64,000 nucleotides of DNA from Sulfomarinibacter sp963733915 (GCA_963733915.1 CAVTEP010000006.1:744001-808000); one strand, 5' to 3'. Shown: positions 37,377 to 46,262, counted from the first letter of the stretch. Notes: generated from the sequence alone by a model not told the origin. Numbers and translations are program-made.

Positions 37377-37486
37377 GATGTCTCCCACCATATCGCGATC
37401 GAATTTGCCAACGGGAATCCGGGCGGCCCCCCGACGGACGGCCAATGCTAGCCGAACGTGCGACGCCCTCGCAAGTTCTGCCGGAC

Positions 37487-37492
37487 TATAAT
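37487..37492 (+). promoter_or_regulatory. TATAAT -10 box of lipoprotein gene
   Basis: A perfect TATAAT lies 23 nt before the ATG at 37516, giving a leader of about 17 nt that includes AAGGGG. The -35 region is weak. Confidence 0.5.
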
Positions 37493-37515
37493 CCTCTGCC
37501 GAAGGGGAAACGACC

Positions 37516-38043
37516 ATGAGGTTTCCGATCGCCCTCGCCCTCGCCATCCTGCCGATGATCATTTCCTGCGGCGCCGGGCCCGACCCGGCCGTGGACGATC
37601 CGTCGACTGCCGAGGGCGTGCCGGAGGACAATCCCGCCGGAGGAACAACGGATCAATTCGTAGGAACAGGATTTGGAGACCTCGATACCGAGATTGCTCT
37701 CTCCCCGGAGATCGCCGAGGCCTGGACCGGCGTCAAAATCCTCCTGATCGACAAGGACTCGAGCGACGAACAGACCTTTGACGTGATGCTGGGCGGGACC
37801 GAGCTGCTCGGCGATAGCGGTCTCACCATCGGGATTGACACCTTCATCCCCGACTTTGCCATGGACGAGAAGGGCATCAGGAGCCGTTCCGCCCACACCG
37901 ACAACCCGGCGGTTCGGGTTCTCATCACCGAAGAGGGTGGAAGCGGCTTTCAGGGGTGGCTCTTCGCGGCCATGCCCGAGATTCACCCCTTCGAGCACGA
38001 GCGGTACCAGGTGCTGTTGGTGGAGGGGATTCCGGCGGGGTGA
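37516..38043 (+). CDS. DUF2155-like lipoprotein
   Basis: The 175-residue protein has a lipoprotein signal with cleavage before Cys18 (MIIS-C), then a Pro/Asp-rich linker. The C-terminal 110 residues resemble DUF2155: LLIDKDSSDEQTFDVMLGG, then the strongly conserved-looking GFQGWLFAAMPEIHPFEHERYQV. The function of DUF2155 is not established. The ribosome site AAGGGG is 8 bases from the ATG. A purine-repeat tract follows. Confidence 0.7.
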   Translation: MRFPIALALAILPMIISCGAGPDPAVDDPSTAEGVPEDNPAGGTTDQFVGTGFGDLDTEIALSPEIAEAWTGVKILLIDKDSSDEQTFDVMLGGTELLGDSGLTIGIDTFIPDFAMDEKGIRSRSAHTDNPAVRVLITEEGGSGFQGWLFAAMPEIHPFEHERYQVLLVEGIPAG

Positions 38044-38077
38044 TTGCTCCTGCCGAGCTGGCGTTGGCCGGAGAGTG

Positions 38078-38127
38078 GGCAGGAGAAAGTGAAAAGGGGA
38101 AAAGGGGAAAAGGGGAAAAGGAGCCCC
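38078..38127. repeat. GGGGAAAA purine tract
   Basis: Five tandem AAAAGGGG-type units follow the lipoprotein stop. The same family occurs near 5115, 9950, 24590 and 45955. Confidence 0.7.
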
Positions 38128-38218
38128 CCACCTCCCGGCTCGTCGTTGATCTCCTCTGCTCCTCCGCCCCTCTACCCCTCGGCATCTTCTCGGCAGGCTC
38201 TTCGATTCCGTGGTGCGT

Positions 38219-39856
38219 CTACAACAATTTCCTCAGATTCGTCACCAAGGTTGTTTTACGTACGCGTTTCCAGAAGCGCTTGGTCGTGGCCAGGGCGCCG
38301 AGGGTCGAGAACTTGCCCAGGCCCCTGCCGTACAGCATCGGCACCGCCGCCCCGAGGAACTTCGCAAAATCCTCGTCGTAGGGGTAGTGCCATGCCGCGG
38401 CTTCGCCCGCGCCGTCGTCCCGGAACACGTACTTGATATTGACCACCTCGTGGAGCCCGATGGGTCCATGGGCGCGTCCGGTGCCGCTGTCACCGAGACC
38501 GCCCCAGGTCGCGGTCACCTCTCCGGCGGCGACGATTCCGTGCTCGTTGATCCCGACGGCACCGGCCGCGAGCTCCCGTTGCAGCCGTTCGGCAGTCCTC
38601 CTCGATCGTGTCCAACCCGAGGCCGCGAGCCCGAAGGGCGAGTCGTTGGCCCGCCGGATCGCCTCGTCGAGGTCGGCGACCCTGACCATGGGCAGGAGCG
38701 GGCCGAAGGTCTCCTCCCGCATCACGACCATATCGTCCGTGAGGTTCACGAGCACCGTGGGTGGGTAGAAAAAGCCGGGTACCTCCGGCCGTTCGCCGCC
38801 GGTGAGACAGCTCGCACCCTTGCCGACGGCGTCCGCCACATGCGACTCCACGATGTCCCTCTGGCCGGCGTTGGCGAGCGGTCCGAGGTCGGTCCCCGGC
38901 CGGCTCGGGTCCCCGATCCTGAGAGCCTTCGTGAGCTCGACGACGCGGCCCACCAACCGGTCGTAAACCTCGTCCACCACGTAGACCCGCTCCACCGAGG
39001 CGCACGACTGGCCCGAGTTCATGAAAGCCGCCCACACGAGACCGCTGGCGGTGCGCTCGAGCGGCGCGTCGGCCGCCACCACCGCGGCGTCGTTCCCGCC
39101 CAGCTCGAGCTGGCACGGCAGCAGCCGCTGTGCACAGCTCGTCGCCACCCGCCGTCCGACCTCGACTGAACCGGTGAAGAGCACCTTAGCCACCGCGGGG
39201 TGCTCGAGCAGGATCCCGGTCGCCGATCCGGGAAGGGCGACCGCGTTGAACACACCGGGCGGCATCCCGGCCCGGCGCGCCTGATCGGCCAGCATCAAAC
39301 CGGTCAGCACCGAGTCCGACGCCGGTTTCATGACCACCGTGTTGCCCGCCACCAGGGCCGGCACGACCCCCCACAGGGGAATCGCCACCGGGTAGTTCCA
39401 CGGGGTGATGATCGAGATCACCCCCAGAGGATCGAATCGATAGCCCGCATGCCAGTGGGCGAAGAGCAGCTGATCGGGTGGAGTCGGGTGAAAGGCCAGG
39501 TGTTTGTCCGCGGTCCGGTGCCAGTACTCGAGGGTGGCACAGGCCGGCACCACGTCCACCAGCATCGCCTCGGTGACCGGCTTGCCCATTTCGGCCGACA
39601 TCAGGGCGGTCACGTCGTCCGCCTCGGCCACCATGATTTCGAGCCAGCGCGCGAGGATCTTCTGTCGCTGGCCGACGGGAGTTGCCGACCACGCCGGGAA
39701 GGCGGCCGCGGCCGACTCCACCGCCTGTTGGGCGCCCACTCTATCGAGGGCGCGTGCGGTCGCAATCTCCACTCCGGTCGAAGGGTTGATCGACACGATG
39801 GCGCCCGGTCCCGGCACGTCAACGTTATCAATGATCGAGTCGGTGAAGATCTTCAT
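38219..39856 (-). CDS. Aldehyde dehydrogenase family protein
   Basis: The 545-residue NAD(P)-dependent aldehyde dehydrogenase shows ITPWNYPVAIPLW, the glutamate motif LELGGNDAAVV and the catalytic cysteine in NSGQSCASVERV. It is longer than the usual 480-500 residues because of a C-terminal extension of about 60 residues (from HEVVNIKYVF onward). ATG at 39856 is used because it begins the normal fold and lies 6 nt after a TACAAT box. The SDR, patatin and this gene face the same way and may serve lipid or aldehyde metabolism. The substrate is unknown. Confidence 0.88.
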   Translation of the reverse strand: MKIFTDSIIDNVDVPGPGAIVSINPSTGVEIATARALDRVGAQQAVESAAAAFPAWSATPVGQRQKILARWLEIMVAEADDVTALMSAEMGKPVTEAMLVDVVPACATLEYWHRTADKHLAFHPTPPDQLLFAHWHAGYRFDPLGVISIITPWNYPVAIPLWGVVPALVAGNTVVMKPASDSVLTGLMLADQARRAGMPPGVFNAVALPGSATGILLEHPAVAKVLFTGSVEVGRRVATSCAQRLLPCQLELGGNDAAVVAADAPLERTASGLVWAAFMNSGQSCASVERVYVVDEVYDRLVGRVVELTKALRIGDPSRPGTDLGPLANAGQRDIVESHVADAVGKGASCLTGGERPEVPGFFYPPTVLVNLTDDMVVMREETFGPLLPMVRVADLDEAIRRANDSPFGLAASGWTRSRRTAERLQRELAAGAVGINEHGIVAAGEVTATWGGLGDSGTGRAHGPIGLHEVVNIKYVFRDDGAGEAAAWHYPYDEDFAKFLGAAVPMLYGRGLGKFSTLGALATTKRFWKRVRKTTLVTNLRKLL

Positions 39857-39862
39857 GGGCGC

Positions 39863-39868
39863 ATTGTA
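39863..39868 (-). promoter_or_regulatory. -10 box for leaderless aldehyde dehydrogenase
   Basis: TACAAT ends 6 nt before the ATG at 39856. The predicted transcript start coincides with the initiation codon, and no ribosome site is seen. Confidence 0.45.
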
Positions 39869-39917
39869 GGCGATCCGCACCCGCCAGAAATCGGGGCGGG
39901 TGGCGCCAAGAACAGCG

Positions 39918-40742
39918 TCAGGATCCGAGGGCCGCCAGCACCATTCCGCTCGGTGATCCGACAGCGACCGGGTTGTCGCCCCTTCGGTAGGCCCTGATGG
40001 CGGTTGCGATGTCGGCGGCGCCGAGAGCCACCGCGAGACGGATTCGGGACCACTCCATTGTCCAGCGTCCGACCGGCAGGTGTTCGCTCGGAGTCACCAC
40101 CACCAACCGCTCGCGACGACGGTGCCGCCGCAGCTGGTTCTCGAGCTCGGCGAGCCCGTTGGGCGAGCAGGCCGCGACCCACAGCTCGTCGAAACGGTTT
40201 TCGGGGATCATCGGCAAGGGCACGCGGTGGACCAGACCGCCGTCGAGATAGCGCTCGCCGTCGATGGTGATGGACTCGCGGAGGCCGTTGATATAGGGGA
40301 CGAACGCGGTCGCCCGAAGCATCAAACCGAACGTCCCATCATCCGCCGCAGAGCGGTTGGAGAAGTACGCCGGCTCGAGCTTCGGCAACGGCATTCCAGG
40401 CCCCACTACCCGTGCCGCCGCCACCACGACCTCGGCTGCGGCCGTCCTTGCGGCGCGCAGGTCCATCGTCCGCAACGTGATCTCCTGGATCAGACGATCC
40501 ACGGTCCGCAGCCGTCCGAGTTCCAGCCATGGGTGGGGGGTGATCCGCCACGGGTCTGCCTGGCGCCAGGAGTCGATCAGGGCCTCAGGATCGCCGGCCG
40601 CAAACCAGGCGGCGGCGATACCACCCGCAGAGACCCCGGCCATCAGCTCGAACTCGAAGCCGGCCTCCTGCAACGGCCCGAGAAACCCCGCGTAGTAGGC
40701 GCCGCGGTTGGCGCCCGAGGCCATCAGGAGCGCCCGCCGCAC
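39918..40742 (-). CDS. Patatin-like phospholipase
   Basis: The 274-residue protein has the patatin layout: an oxyanion-hole segment near the start (SGANRGAYYAGFL), the nucleophile serine in GVSAGG near residue 38, and the catalytic aspartate in YLDGGLVHR near residue 167. It should hydrolyse acyl esters of phospholipids or similar lipids. No signal peptide is evident. It starts 4 bp after the SDR stop, so they share an mRNA. Confidence 0.87.
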   Translation of the reverse strand: MRRALLMASGANRGAYYAGFLGPLQEAGFEFELMAGVSAGGIAAAWFAAGDPEALIDSWRQADPWRITPHPWLELGRLRTVDRLIQEITLRTMDLRAARTAAAEVVVAAARVVGPGMPLPKLEPAYFSNRSAADDGTFGLMLRATAFVPYINGLRESITIDGERYLDGGLVHRVPLPMIPENRFDELWVAACSPNGLAELENQLRRHRRRERLVVVTPSEHLPVGRWTMEWSRIRLAVALGAADIATAIRAYRRGDNPVAVGSPSGMVLAALGS

Positions 40743-40746
40743 AGTC

Positions 40747-41523
40747 TCAGCTCCTCCGGTGGGTGTGCACCGCCGACGCCTGGGCGCCGGCGGTCAGGAT
40801 CAACTCCCGCACATTGGCGTTCATGGGTCTGGTGGCACAGAACAGCACCGCATCGGCGACATCGGTCGGGGTCAACGGATCGAGACCGTCGTAGACCCGG
40901 GATGCCCGGTCGGCATCACCGTGGAAGCGAACCAGCGAAAACTCGGTCTCGACAAGCCCCGGGTCCACCGATGACACCCGCACGCCCGTGCCGAGGGTGT
41001 CGATGGCAAGACCCCGGTTGAGCGCCGTCACCGCGTGTTTGGTGGCGCAGTAAACGTTGCCTCCGGGGTAGACCTCGTGACCGGCGATCGAACCGATGTT
41101 GATCACGTGGCCGCGCCCACGCCTGACCATGCCGGGCAGCACCGCCCGCGTGACGTAGAGGAGCCCCTTGACGTTGGTGTCGATCATCTCCTCCCAGTCC
41201 GAGATGTCGCCCTCGTAGAGCGGTTCCATGCCACGCGAAAGACCCGCGTTGTTGACCAGGATGTCGATCTCCCGCCAGGGGTCCGGCAGGCCCCCGATCC
41301 AGGCAGCCACGGCGCCGCGGTCGCGCACGTCAACTACCGCTGTCAGGGACTCGGTGCCGTGACGCCCCCGCAGTGAGGCGGCCGTCTCGTCGATTCGGTC
41401 CTTGCGGCGAGCGGCCAACACGAGCCGGCACCCGTGCGACGCAAAGCTCTCGGCGCACGCCCGGCCGATCCCGCTCGAGGCGCCGGTGATCAGCACGATT
41501 CTGTGGTCGAGATCCGAGGCCAT
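40747..41523 (-). CDS. Short-chain dehydrogenase (YdfG-like SDR)
   Basis: The 258-residue classical SDR contains TGASSGIGRA near residue 14, the NNAG motif in ILVNNAGLSRG, a catalytic serine in INIGSIAG and YCATK. It resembles NADP-dependent 3-hydroxy acid dehydrogenases of the YdfG group. AAAGGAGT lies 6 bases before the ATG and a TACAAT box lies further upstream, giving a leader of about 28 nt. It heads a two-gene unit with patatin. Confidence 0.88.
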   Translation of the reverse strand: MASDLDHRIVLITGASSGIGRACAESFASHGCRLVLAARRKDRIDETAASLRGRHGTESLTAVVDVRDRGAVAAWIGGLPDPWREIDILVNNAGLSRGMEPLYEGDISDWEEMIDTNVKGLLYVTRAVLPGMVRRGRGHVINIGSIAGHEVYPGGNVYCATKHAVTALNRGLAIDTLGTGVRVSSVDPGLVETEFSLVRFHGDADRASRVYDGLDPLTPTDVADAVLFCATRPMNANVRELILTAGAQASAVHTHRRS

Positions 41524-41557
41524 CGATGACTCCTTTCAGTTCTGCCAAAGGAGCCAC

Positions 41558-41563
41558 ATTGTA
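41558..41563 (-). promoter_or_regulatory. TACAAT -10 box of SDR gene
   Basis: TACAAT on the minus strand, preceded by GAC, predicts a transcript start near 41551 and a short leader with a good ribosome site. The -35 box is not evident. Confidence 0.4.
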
Positions 41564-41611
41564 GTCACACCCGGATCAAAAAACCCGCCCTCGGTATTGC
41601 GGGAGGGCGGG

Positions 41612-41670
41612 AGGGAATTCCTAATTCCTAATTCCTAATTCCTCATTCCTAATTCCTCATTCCTAATTCT
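41612..41670. repeat. CCTAATTCCTAATT repeat tract
   Basis: At least six units of CCTAATT or CCTCATT fill the gap after the acidic protein gene and touch its stop codon. Confidence 0.75.
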
Positions 41671-42472
41671 ACTCCTCGTCCTCGGTCACGATCTCCTCGC
41701 GGATCGTGATCACTTGAACGCCGGCGTTCTCGACCTTGGTCATGACGCAGCCGGTGACCGGGTCGGCATAGCTGTCGAGCAGATTCTCGTCGGCCTTTAC
41801 GGTCAGCATCGAGCCGGTCTCCTCGCAGCGGTAGTGGACGAAATCCCCGCCCCCACCATGGCCCATCCGCTTGACGATCACCGGCTGGCCGCCGTCGCCC
41901 GCGGAGACCCACTTCATGACCCGTTTGCCGTCGGCGGTGTGAATCAACTCGCAATCCTCGCCGAATTCACTCTTGAGAGCCTCGATGTCGATCTCGCCGT
42001 CCTCGGATTTGATGACGAAAACCTCGCGGTCACCCTCTTCACCTTCGCCGATAAACTCCATATCGGTTTCGATGTCGACGAGCTCCCCATCGCCAATCTG
42101 CTTGACGATGATCCGGTGCCCGCCCTCGTGACCCTCCTCAGCCGCCGTCACCCACGCCATGTTGCAGTCCGAACCACCCGGATGGTAAATCTTTCCCCTC
42201 ACCATCCCATCGTGAACGAGCAAGAGACGGTCGTTGATGCGGGTGACCGTCACCTCGTGACCGCCCACGTCATAGGTCCGCTCCTCGCCCTCGGCGAGGT
42301 CTTCGAGCCTTACGACCTCGGTGACGCCGTTGACGTCGATCGTCATCTCCTGTCCGTCGTCGCTCCGAACCTCGACCTTCATCATGGTTTCCTCGGCGAG
42401 CGCCCAGACCGCGCCCACCAGAAGCACCAGCGCCGCCGCCACCAGGTACTTGGTCCAACTTTCGAGCTTCAT
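41669..42472 (-). CDS. Secreted or anchored acidic protein, sigma-54 target
   Basis: The 267-residue protein has an N-terminal hydrophobic segment (residues 8-27, probably a signal peptide or anchor ending near AL-AEE), then a strongly acidic extracytoplasmic body with many E/D-G turns. I do not recognise a family. Internal similarity is visible between segments such as HRIIVKQIGDGE and QPVIVKRMGHGG. Start 42472 has GGAGG 5 bases upstream. It lies directly downstream of a two-component pair and behind a sigma-54 promoter, so it is probably their regulated product, perhaps an envelope-stress or metal-related factor. Confidence 0.7.
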   Translation of the reverse strand: MKLESWTKYLVAAALVLLVGAVWALAEETMMKVEVRSDDGQEMTIDVNGVTEVVRLEDLAEGEERTYDVGGHEVTVTRINDRLLLVHDGMVRGKIYHPGGSDCNMAWVTAAEEGHEGGHRIIVKQIGDGELVDIETDMEFIGEGEEGDREVFVIKSEDGEIDIEALKSEFGEDCELIHTADGKRVMKWVSAGDGGQPVIVKRMGHGGGGDFVHYRCEETGSMLTVKADENLLDSYADPVTGCVMTKVENAGVQVITIREEIVTEDEE

Positions 42473-42536
42473 TCTGTCCTCCGTTGTGATTCCGGCCGCG
42501 GGGTGTTTCCGCGCCGTCGGTGTCGCTGTCTCATGG

Positions 42537-42552
42537 AGCAATCGTCATGCCA
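42537..42552 (-). promoter_or_regulatory. Sigma-54 (-24/-12) promoter
   Basis: TGGCATGACGATTGCT on the minus strand matches the sigma-54 consensus, with invariant GG and GC doublets ten bases apart. The transcript would start near 42526, about 54 nt before the acidic protein gene. The adjacent regulator is a sigma-54 activator. Confidence 0.75.
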
Positions 42553-42598
42553 GGGATCATGAGCCACCAGGGCCCGTCCATCTTCCCAAATGCGGAAT

Positions 42599-44005
42599 TC
42601 AACTCCCCATATCGGGAGTTTCTGCGAGGTCGGCGCCGTCTTCGCAAGCCACCCCGTGTTTCTCGAGCCGGTAGAGAAACGCCTTGTAGTTCAGACCCAT
42701 CAAACGGGCGGCCGCGGCCCGGTTGCCCTGCGAGCGCTCGAGCGCCTGGTGCATCATCCCTCGCTCCACCTGATCCCACACGATACCGTCGGCCGGCAGT
42801 TTGAACGGACAGCCGTCGACCGCAGCCGACCACCGGATCTCCGCCGGCAGATCGTCGGCATTCAGGCGGCCGTCCTCGGCGAGTAGAACCAGGCGCTCGA
42901 TCATGTTTGCGAGTTCGCGGACGTTGCCCGGCCAGCTATGTTCCATCAGCGACCGCAGCACCTCCGGCGGCAGGCCCTGGACTTCGATCCCGTGCCGGGC
43001 CGACGCCTGGTCGAGAAACGCGGCCGCCAGCAGCGGGACGTCCTCGATGCGGTCCCTGAGCGGCGGCAGCTCTATCGGGACAACGTTGAGGCGGTAGTAC
43101 AGGTCCTCTCGGAAGGCCCCCTTCGCGACCAGGGCCGGGAGGTCGCGGTTGGAGGCCGCGATCACGCGCACGTCGCACGCAAGCTCGCCGCCACCCCCGA
43201 CCCGGGTGAAACGGCGTTCCTGGAGAACTCGCAACAAGGTCGCCTGGAGCTGTTGCGGCATCGACGCGATCTCGTCGAGCAACAGCGTGCCACCGTCGGC
43301 CTCCTCGAACTTCCCCTCGCGCCGGCGATGCGCCCCGGTGAATGCGCCCCGCTCGTGGCCAAAGAGCTCGCTCTCGATCAGGGTGTCCGGGATCGCCGCG
43401 CAGTTCACCGCCACAAAGGGGCGGTCGGCCCGCCGGCTCGCGCGATGGAGAGTGCGGGCCACCAGCTCTTTGCCGGTTCCCGACTCTCCCACCACCAGCA
43501 CCGTCGCGTCCGTCGCTCCGACCTTCTCGATCGTCCGGTAGAGGCTCCGCATGGCCGTTGAACGGCCGATCAGCTCGCCGTAGCGGTCACCGTCGACGAT
43601 GACCTCGCGGAGCTCCCGGTTCTCGCGCTCCAGCCGCCTTGTCCGCAGCACCCGCCGGATTGCAAGGAGCAGAGCTTCCCGCTCGAAGGGTTTTGCGAGA
43701 TAGTCATCGGCACCGCGTTGGACGGCGTCGACGGCGTGGGCGATCGAACCGTAGGCGGTCATCACGATAATCGCGCAACCGGCGCCTCGTCCCAGGACCT
43801 CGTCGAGGAGCTCACCGCCATCCCGGCCGGGCATTCGCCAATCGCTGAGCACGAGGTCCGGGACCTCGACCGAAAGCGCGACCAGCGCTTCATCGACGGT
43901 GCCGGCTTCGCGAACCCCGTAGCCTTCACGCTCCAGAATGTCGGCGATAAGCCGCCGCTGCGCCGGCTCATCCTCGACCAGCAGCACCGACCCAAGCTCA
44001 GCCAT
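42599..44005 (-). CDS. Sigma-54-dependent response regulator (NtrC type)
   Basis: The 468-residue protein has a receiver domain (phosphoacceptor Asp55 in LVLSDWRMPG, conserved Lys in LAKPFE), an AAA+ domain with Walker A GESGTGKE near residue 168, the sigma-54 contact motif GAFTGA, Walker B GGTLLLDEI, and a C-terminal Fis-type HTH (NRAAAARLMGLNYKAFLYRL). It should activate sigma-54 promoters when phosphorylated by the kinase encoded just upstream, whose end it overlaps by 8 bases. The nearest sigma-54 promoter is 47 bp past its own stop. Confidence 0.95.
   Translation of the reverse strand: MAELGSVLLVEDEPAQRRLIADILEREGYGVREAGTVDEALVALSVEVPDLVLSDWRMPGRDGGELLDEVLGRGAGCAIIVMTAYGSIAHAVDAVQRGADDYLAKPFEREALLLAIRRVLRTRRLERENRELREVIVDGDRYGELIGRSTAMRSLYRTIEKVGATDATVLVVGESGTGKELVARTLHRASRRADRPFVAVNCAAIPDTLIESELFGHERGAFTGAHRRREGKFEEADGGTLLLDEIASMPQQLQATLLRVLQERRFTRVGGGGELACDVRVIAASNRDLPALVAKGAFREDLYYRLNVVPIELPPLRDRIEDVPLLAAAFLDQASARHGIEVQGLPPEVLRSLMEHSWPGNVRELANMIERLVLLAEDGRLNADDLPAEIRWSAAVDGCPFKLPADGIVWDQVERGMMHQALERSQGNRAAAARLMGLNYKAFLYRLEKHGVACEDGADLAETPDMGS
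42601..42620. promoter_or_regulatory. Palindromic candidate enhancer site
   Basis: AACTCCC and GGGAGTT are perfect inverted arms around a 6-bp centre. The site overlaps the last codons of the response regulator gene and is centred about 84 bp upstream of the predicted sigma-54 transcript start, the usual place for activator binding. Confidence 0.5.
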
Positions 44006-45539
44006 CTTCGCTTTCCCCTTCGATCTCGAGCGGCAGGCGAATCGTGGCGATCGTACCGCCATCGGCACCGTCGGCTATCTCGAGCGCGCCCCCGTGCATC
44101 CCCACCAACAGCTGACGGGCCAGAAACAGGCCCATCCCCGAGCCACCCACCTTGGTCGTGACGTGCGGCGAATACAATTTTTGACGAACCTCCTCGGGTA
44201 GCCCGGGACCGCCGTCGACGACACGAACGACTGCCACATCGTCTTCTTTGGCAAAGCTTATGACGACGGCTTCACCGTCTGGCGACACCTCGGTCGCGTT
44301 TTCGACCAGGTTGGAGAGCGCGGCCCGCACCGCACCGGGAACGACCCGGACGGACAGAACGGCGTCCGGTCCCTCGACCGCGACCTCCGCCCCCTGTTGG
44401 ACCGACTCCAGAGCCACCGCGCGCACCAACTCCCCGAGATCCGCGAGCTCCGGCTCGGCGATTTCCTCCGCTCCAAGGGCGAGAAAGGAGCGCAACCAGC
44501 GATCGATGCGACGGATCTGGGCCCGCGAGGTGGCCACCAGATCGCGTCGGCCGACTTCGCCCTCCGCAAGCTCTTCCACCGCCAGGCCGAGGGTGTGGAG
44601 CGGGTTGCGAAGGGTGTGGGCGAGCCCGCGCGAGAGATCGCCCAGCTGCGCGAGGTGCTCGCGCTCCTGCCACCGGTCGCGCTCGGCCTCGAGCTCGGAG
44701 AGTCGCGCCGACATTCGGTTGAAAGCTCTCTCCAGGTCGCCAACTTCACCGGTTGCGGTTTCCGGAATCTGCAAACCGAGCTCACCGCGACCGAGAGCTT
44801 CAGCGCCATCCGCCAGAGCCCGCAACGGCCGGGTGAGACGGCGGGAAAGGACGGCAGACGCAAACAGACCGGCCATCAGCAACATACCGCCAACCACCGC
44901 ACCCTCGCGCATCCCCTCCTGGACCCGGCTGACCGCCGGCGACATCGGAATCGGTATACGGTGCAGGTCCTTGTCGTCCTCGCTGACCACGAGGAACCGG
45001 TCGTGCCGCCCCTCTCCGTCTTCGACCGCGACTACCAGCTTTCGGACGTTTTCTGGCAGCGATTCGACTGGGCCGAGGTGCTTGACGCGCTTGGTCACGA
45101 CCTCGTCTTCGATCTCACCGATCTCGTGGGTCTCGACGATCCACTCGATCTTGCGGTCATTTCCCTGGCCGACCGGCCTCATCGTCTCGCGCCGAATCAC
45201 CGGCTTCCAGTCGTGCTCGTTTTCGGCGTCATCCCTCTCGCCCGCGATCATCACGATCCCGACGGACTCCTCGTGCTCCACCGTGCCGGCATCGAGCATG
45301 TCGTCGTCCGCCCCGTCGCGGTCAGAGGCATCGACCCAGACCTTCCGCACACCATCACCCGCGATTTCGCTGAAGAACTCCCGTTCAGCGCTCAGGATGT
45401 TCGTGCCGACGCTGGTTGCCACCCGAGTCACGTCGTCCTCGATCGACCGCAACTGGCGGGTGTAGATCCACCATTGCAGACCCATCAGGGCAAGCACCAG
45501 CGCCGCCGTTCCCAGAAAGAGCCGTGTCTGAATCCGCAT
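43998..45539 (-). CDS. Sensor histidine kinase
   Basis: The 513-residue kinase has a transmembrane segment at residues 8-24, an acidic extracytoplasmic sensor of about 185 residues rich in Asp and Glu, a second membrane segment near 214-232, a HAMP domain, a dimerisation/phosphoacceptor helix with His308 in GLAHTLRNPL, and a HATPase domain (NLVENATE; DGGPGLP; GGSGMGLFLA). It should phosphorylate the response regulator encoded next. The acidic sensor suggests detection of cations or cationic peptides, by analogy with PhoQ-type sensors; this is inference. Confidence 0.92.
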   Translation of the reverse strand: MRIQTRLFLGTAALVLALMGLQWWIYTRQLRSIEDDVTRVATSVGTNILSAEREFFSEIAGDGVRKVWVDASDRDGADDDMLDAGTVEHEESVGIVMIAGERDDAENEHDWKPVIRRETMRPVGQGNDRKIEWIVETHEIGEIEDEVVTKRVKHLGPVESLPENVRKLVVAVEDGEGRHDRFLVVSEDDKDLHRIPIPMSPAVSRVQEGMREGAVVGGMLLMAGLFASAVLSRRLTRPLRALADGAEALGRGELGLQIPETATGEVGDLERAFNRMSARLSELEAERDRWQEREHLAQLGDLSRGLAHTLRNPLHTLGLAVEELAEGEVGRRDLVATSRAQIRRIDRWLRSFLALGAEEIAEPELADLGELVRAVALESVQQGAEVAVEGPDAVLSVRVVPGAVRAALSNLVENATEVSPDGEAVVISFAKEDDVAVVRVVDGGPGLPEEVRQKLYSPHVTTKVGGSGMGLFLARQLLVGMHGGALEIADGADGGTIATIRLPLEIEGESEDG

Positions 45540-45556
45540 GGTCCGCTCCGGCGTTG

Positions 45557-45585
45557 AGTATACGCACCATTAGGGGGGCGTCACG
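45557..45585 (-). promoter_or_regulatory. Putative promoter of the two-component operon
   Basis: TATACT (45557-45562, minus strand) is preceded 17 bp upstream by CGTGAC, a weak -35. The leader of about 10 nt contains GGAGCGG. Confidence 0.4.
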
Positions 45586-45655
45586 AACGCGAGGAAGCAA
45601 ACCCTATGCCATATCAGATCATCGTTGAAACGTTAGAACGTCAAACGTCAGAGCG

Positions 45656-45880
45656 TGTGGCTCATCCGAAATTTGTTGGGATCGGGTTTTGGAAGTTCCG
45701 ATTGGCATGTGCAGCGACAGGAACAGCGACAGACCGCAGGGGCAGTGAACAGCGGAAGCGGCGGCGGCCGGGGCAGCGACGGCGCCATGACCTGGTGCCC
45801 ACTCGACCCCGTACTCCGCGTCGCTCCGTCCGGGGCAGTCGCTGCAGTCTGCCCCTGCTCCAGTGCGCCGGTTCAAACGG
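45656..45880 (+). mobile_element. Deleted copy of the four-helix-bundle element
   Basis: The first 125 bp match 4196-4320 closely. The sequence then jumps to GCGCCATGACCTGG, which in the full copy encodes the C-terminus of the four-helix-bundle protein, and ends with the same downstream segment around TCCGTCCGGG and CTGCCCCTG. About 480 internal bp, including stem-loop and gene, are missing. The right end is approximate. No gene is supported from 45540 to 46030. Confidence 0.6.
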
Positions 45881-45904
45881 ATGGGACCAACGGCTTCGTC
45901 GACA

Positions 45905-46040
45905 GGTAGTTGAAAATCCCAAATCCGAGATTCGAAATGTGCGATGGTCCCCTTTTCGCCTTTTCCCCTTTCCCCTCTGCCTCTAAAGGCAGGGCGGGTG
46001 GAACGTTCTAACGTTCTAACGTTCTAACGTTCTAACGATT
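45905..46040. repeat. Composite repeats (AATCCGAGATTCG, CCCCTTTT, AACGTT)
   Basis: A GAATTC-type degenerate tract (about 45910-45940), CCCCTTTT units (45950-45980) and five AACGTTCTA units (46003-46040) lie in tandem, the same order of families as at 4968-5150. Confidence 0.7.
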
Positions 46041-46262
46041 CGACGTGGGTCCGTGCTGTGCGTCCGCATCGGGGCGATCGGCGCGAGTTTTCTCCCAGCG
46101 GCCCATGAACTCGACCCAGTTGAGGGGCGAGCCGCCGTTCCAGCTTTCGACAAAGATAGGACTGCACAGGTTGGCAGTACAGAGAGGCGGCTCTTGCCGC
46201 AGCTGGCGCCGATGGGTCGTGCCGTTGTCTCGCGGCCCTCGTTTTCTTCGAAAATATTTCAT
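46032..46262 (-). CDS. Possible small basic protein
   Basis: This 76-residue reading frame begins MKYFRRKRGPRDN and contains ESWNGGSPLNWVEFMGRW, a composition unlike random GC-rich frames. ACGGAG lies close to the start. The last codon and TAG stop fall in an AACGTT repeat. I recognise no family, and an overlapping frame at 46024-46281 is also open, so the call is tentative. Confidence 0.3.
   Translation of the reverse strand: MKYFRRKRGPRDNGTTHRRQLRQEPPLCTANLCSPIFVESWNGGSPLNWVEFMGRWEKTRADRPDADAQHGPTSNR

Noticed and set aside
46003..46040. CRISPR array from regularly spaced AACGTT units
   Set aside because: The unit is 9 bp with no spacers of useful length and no cas genes are nearby.
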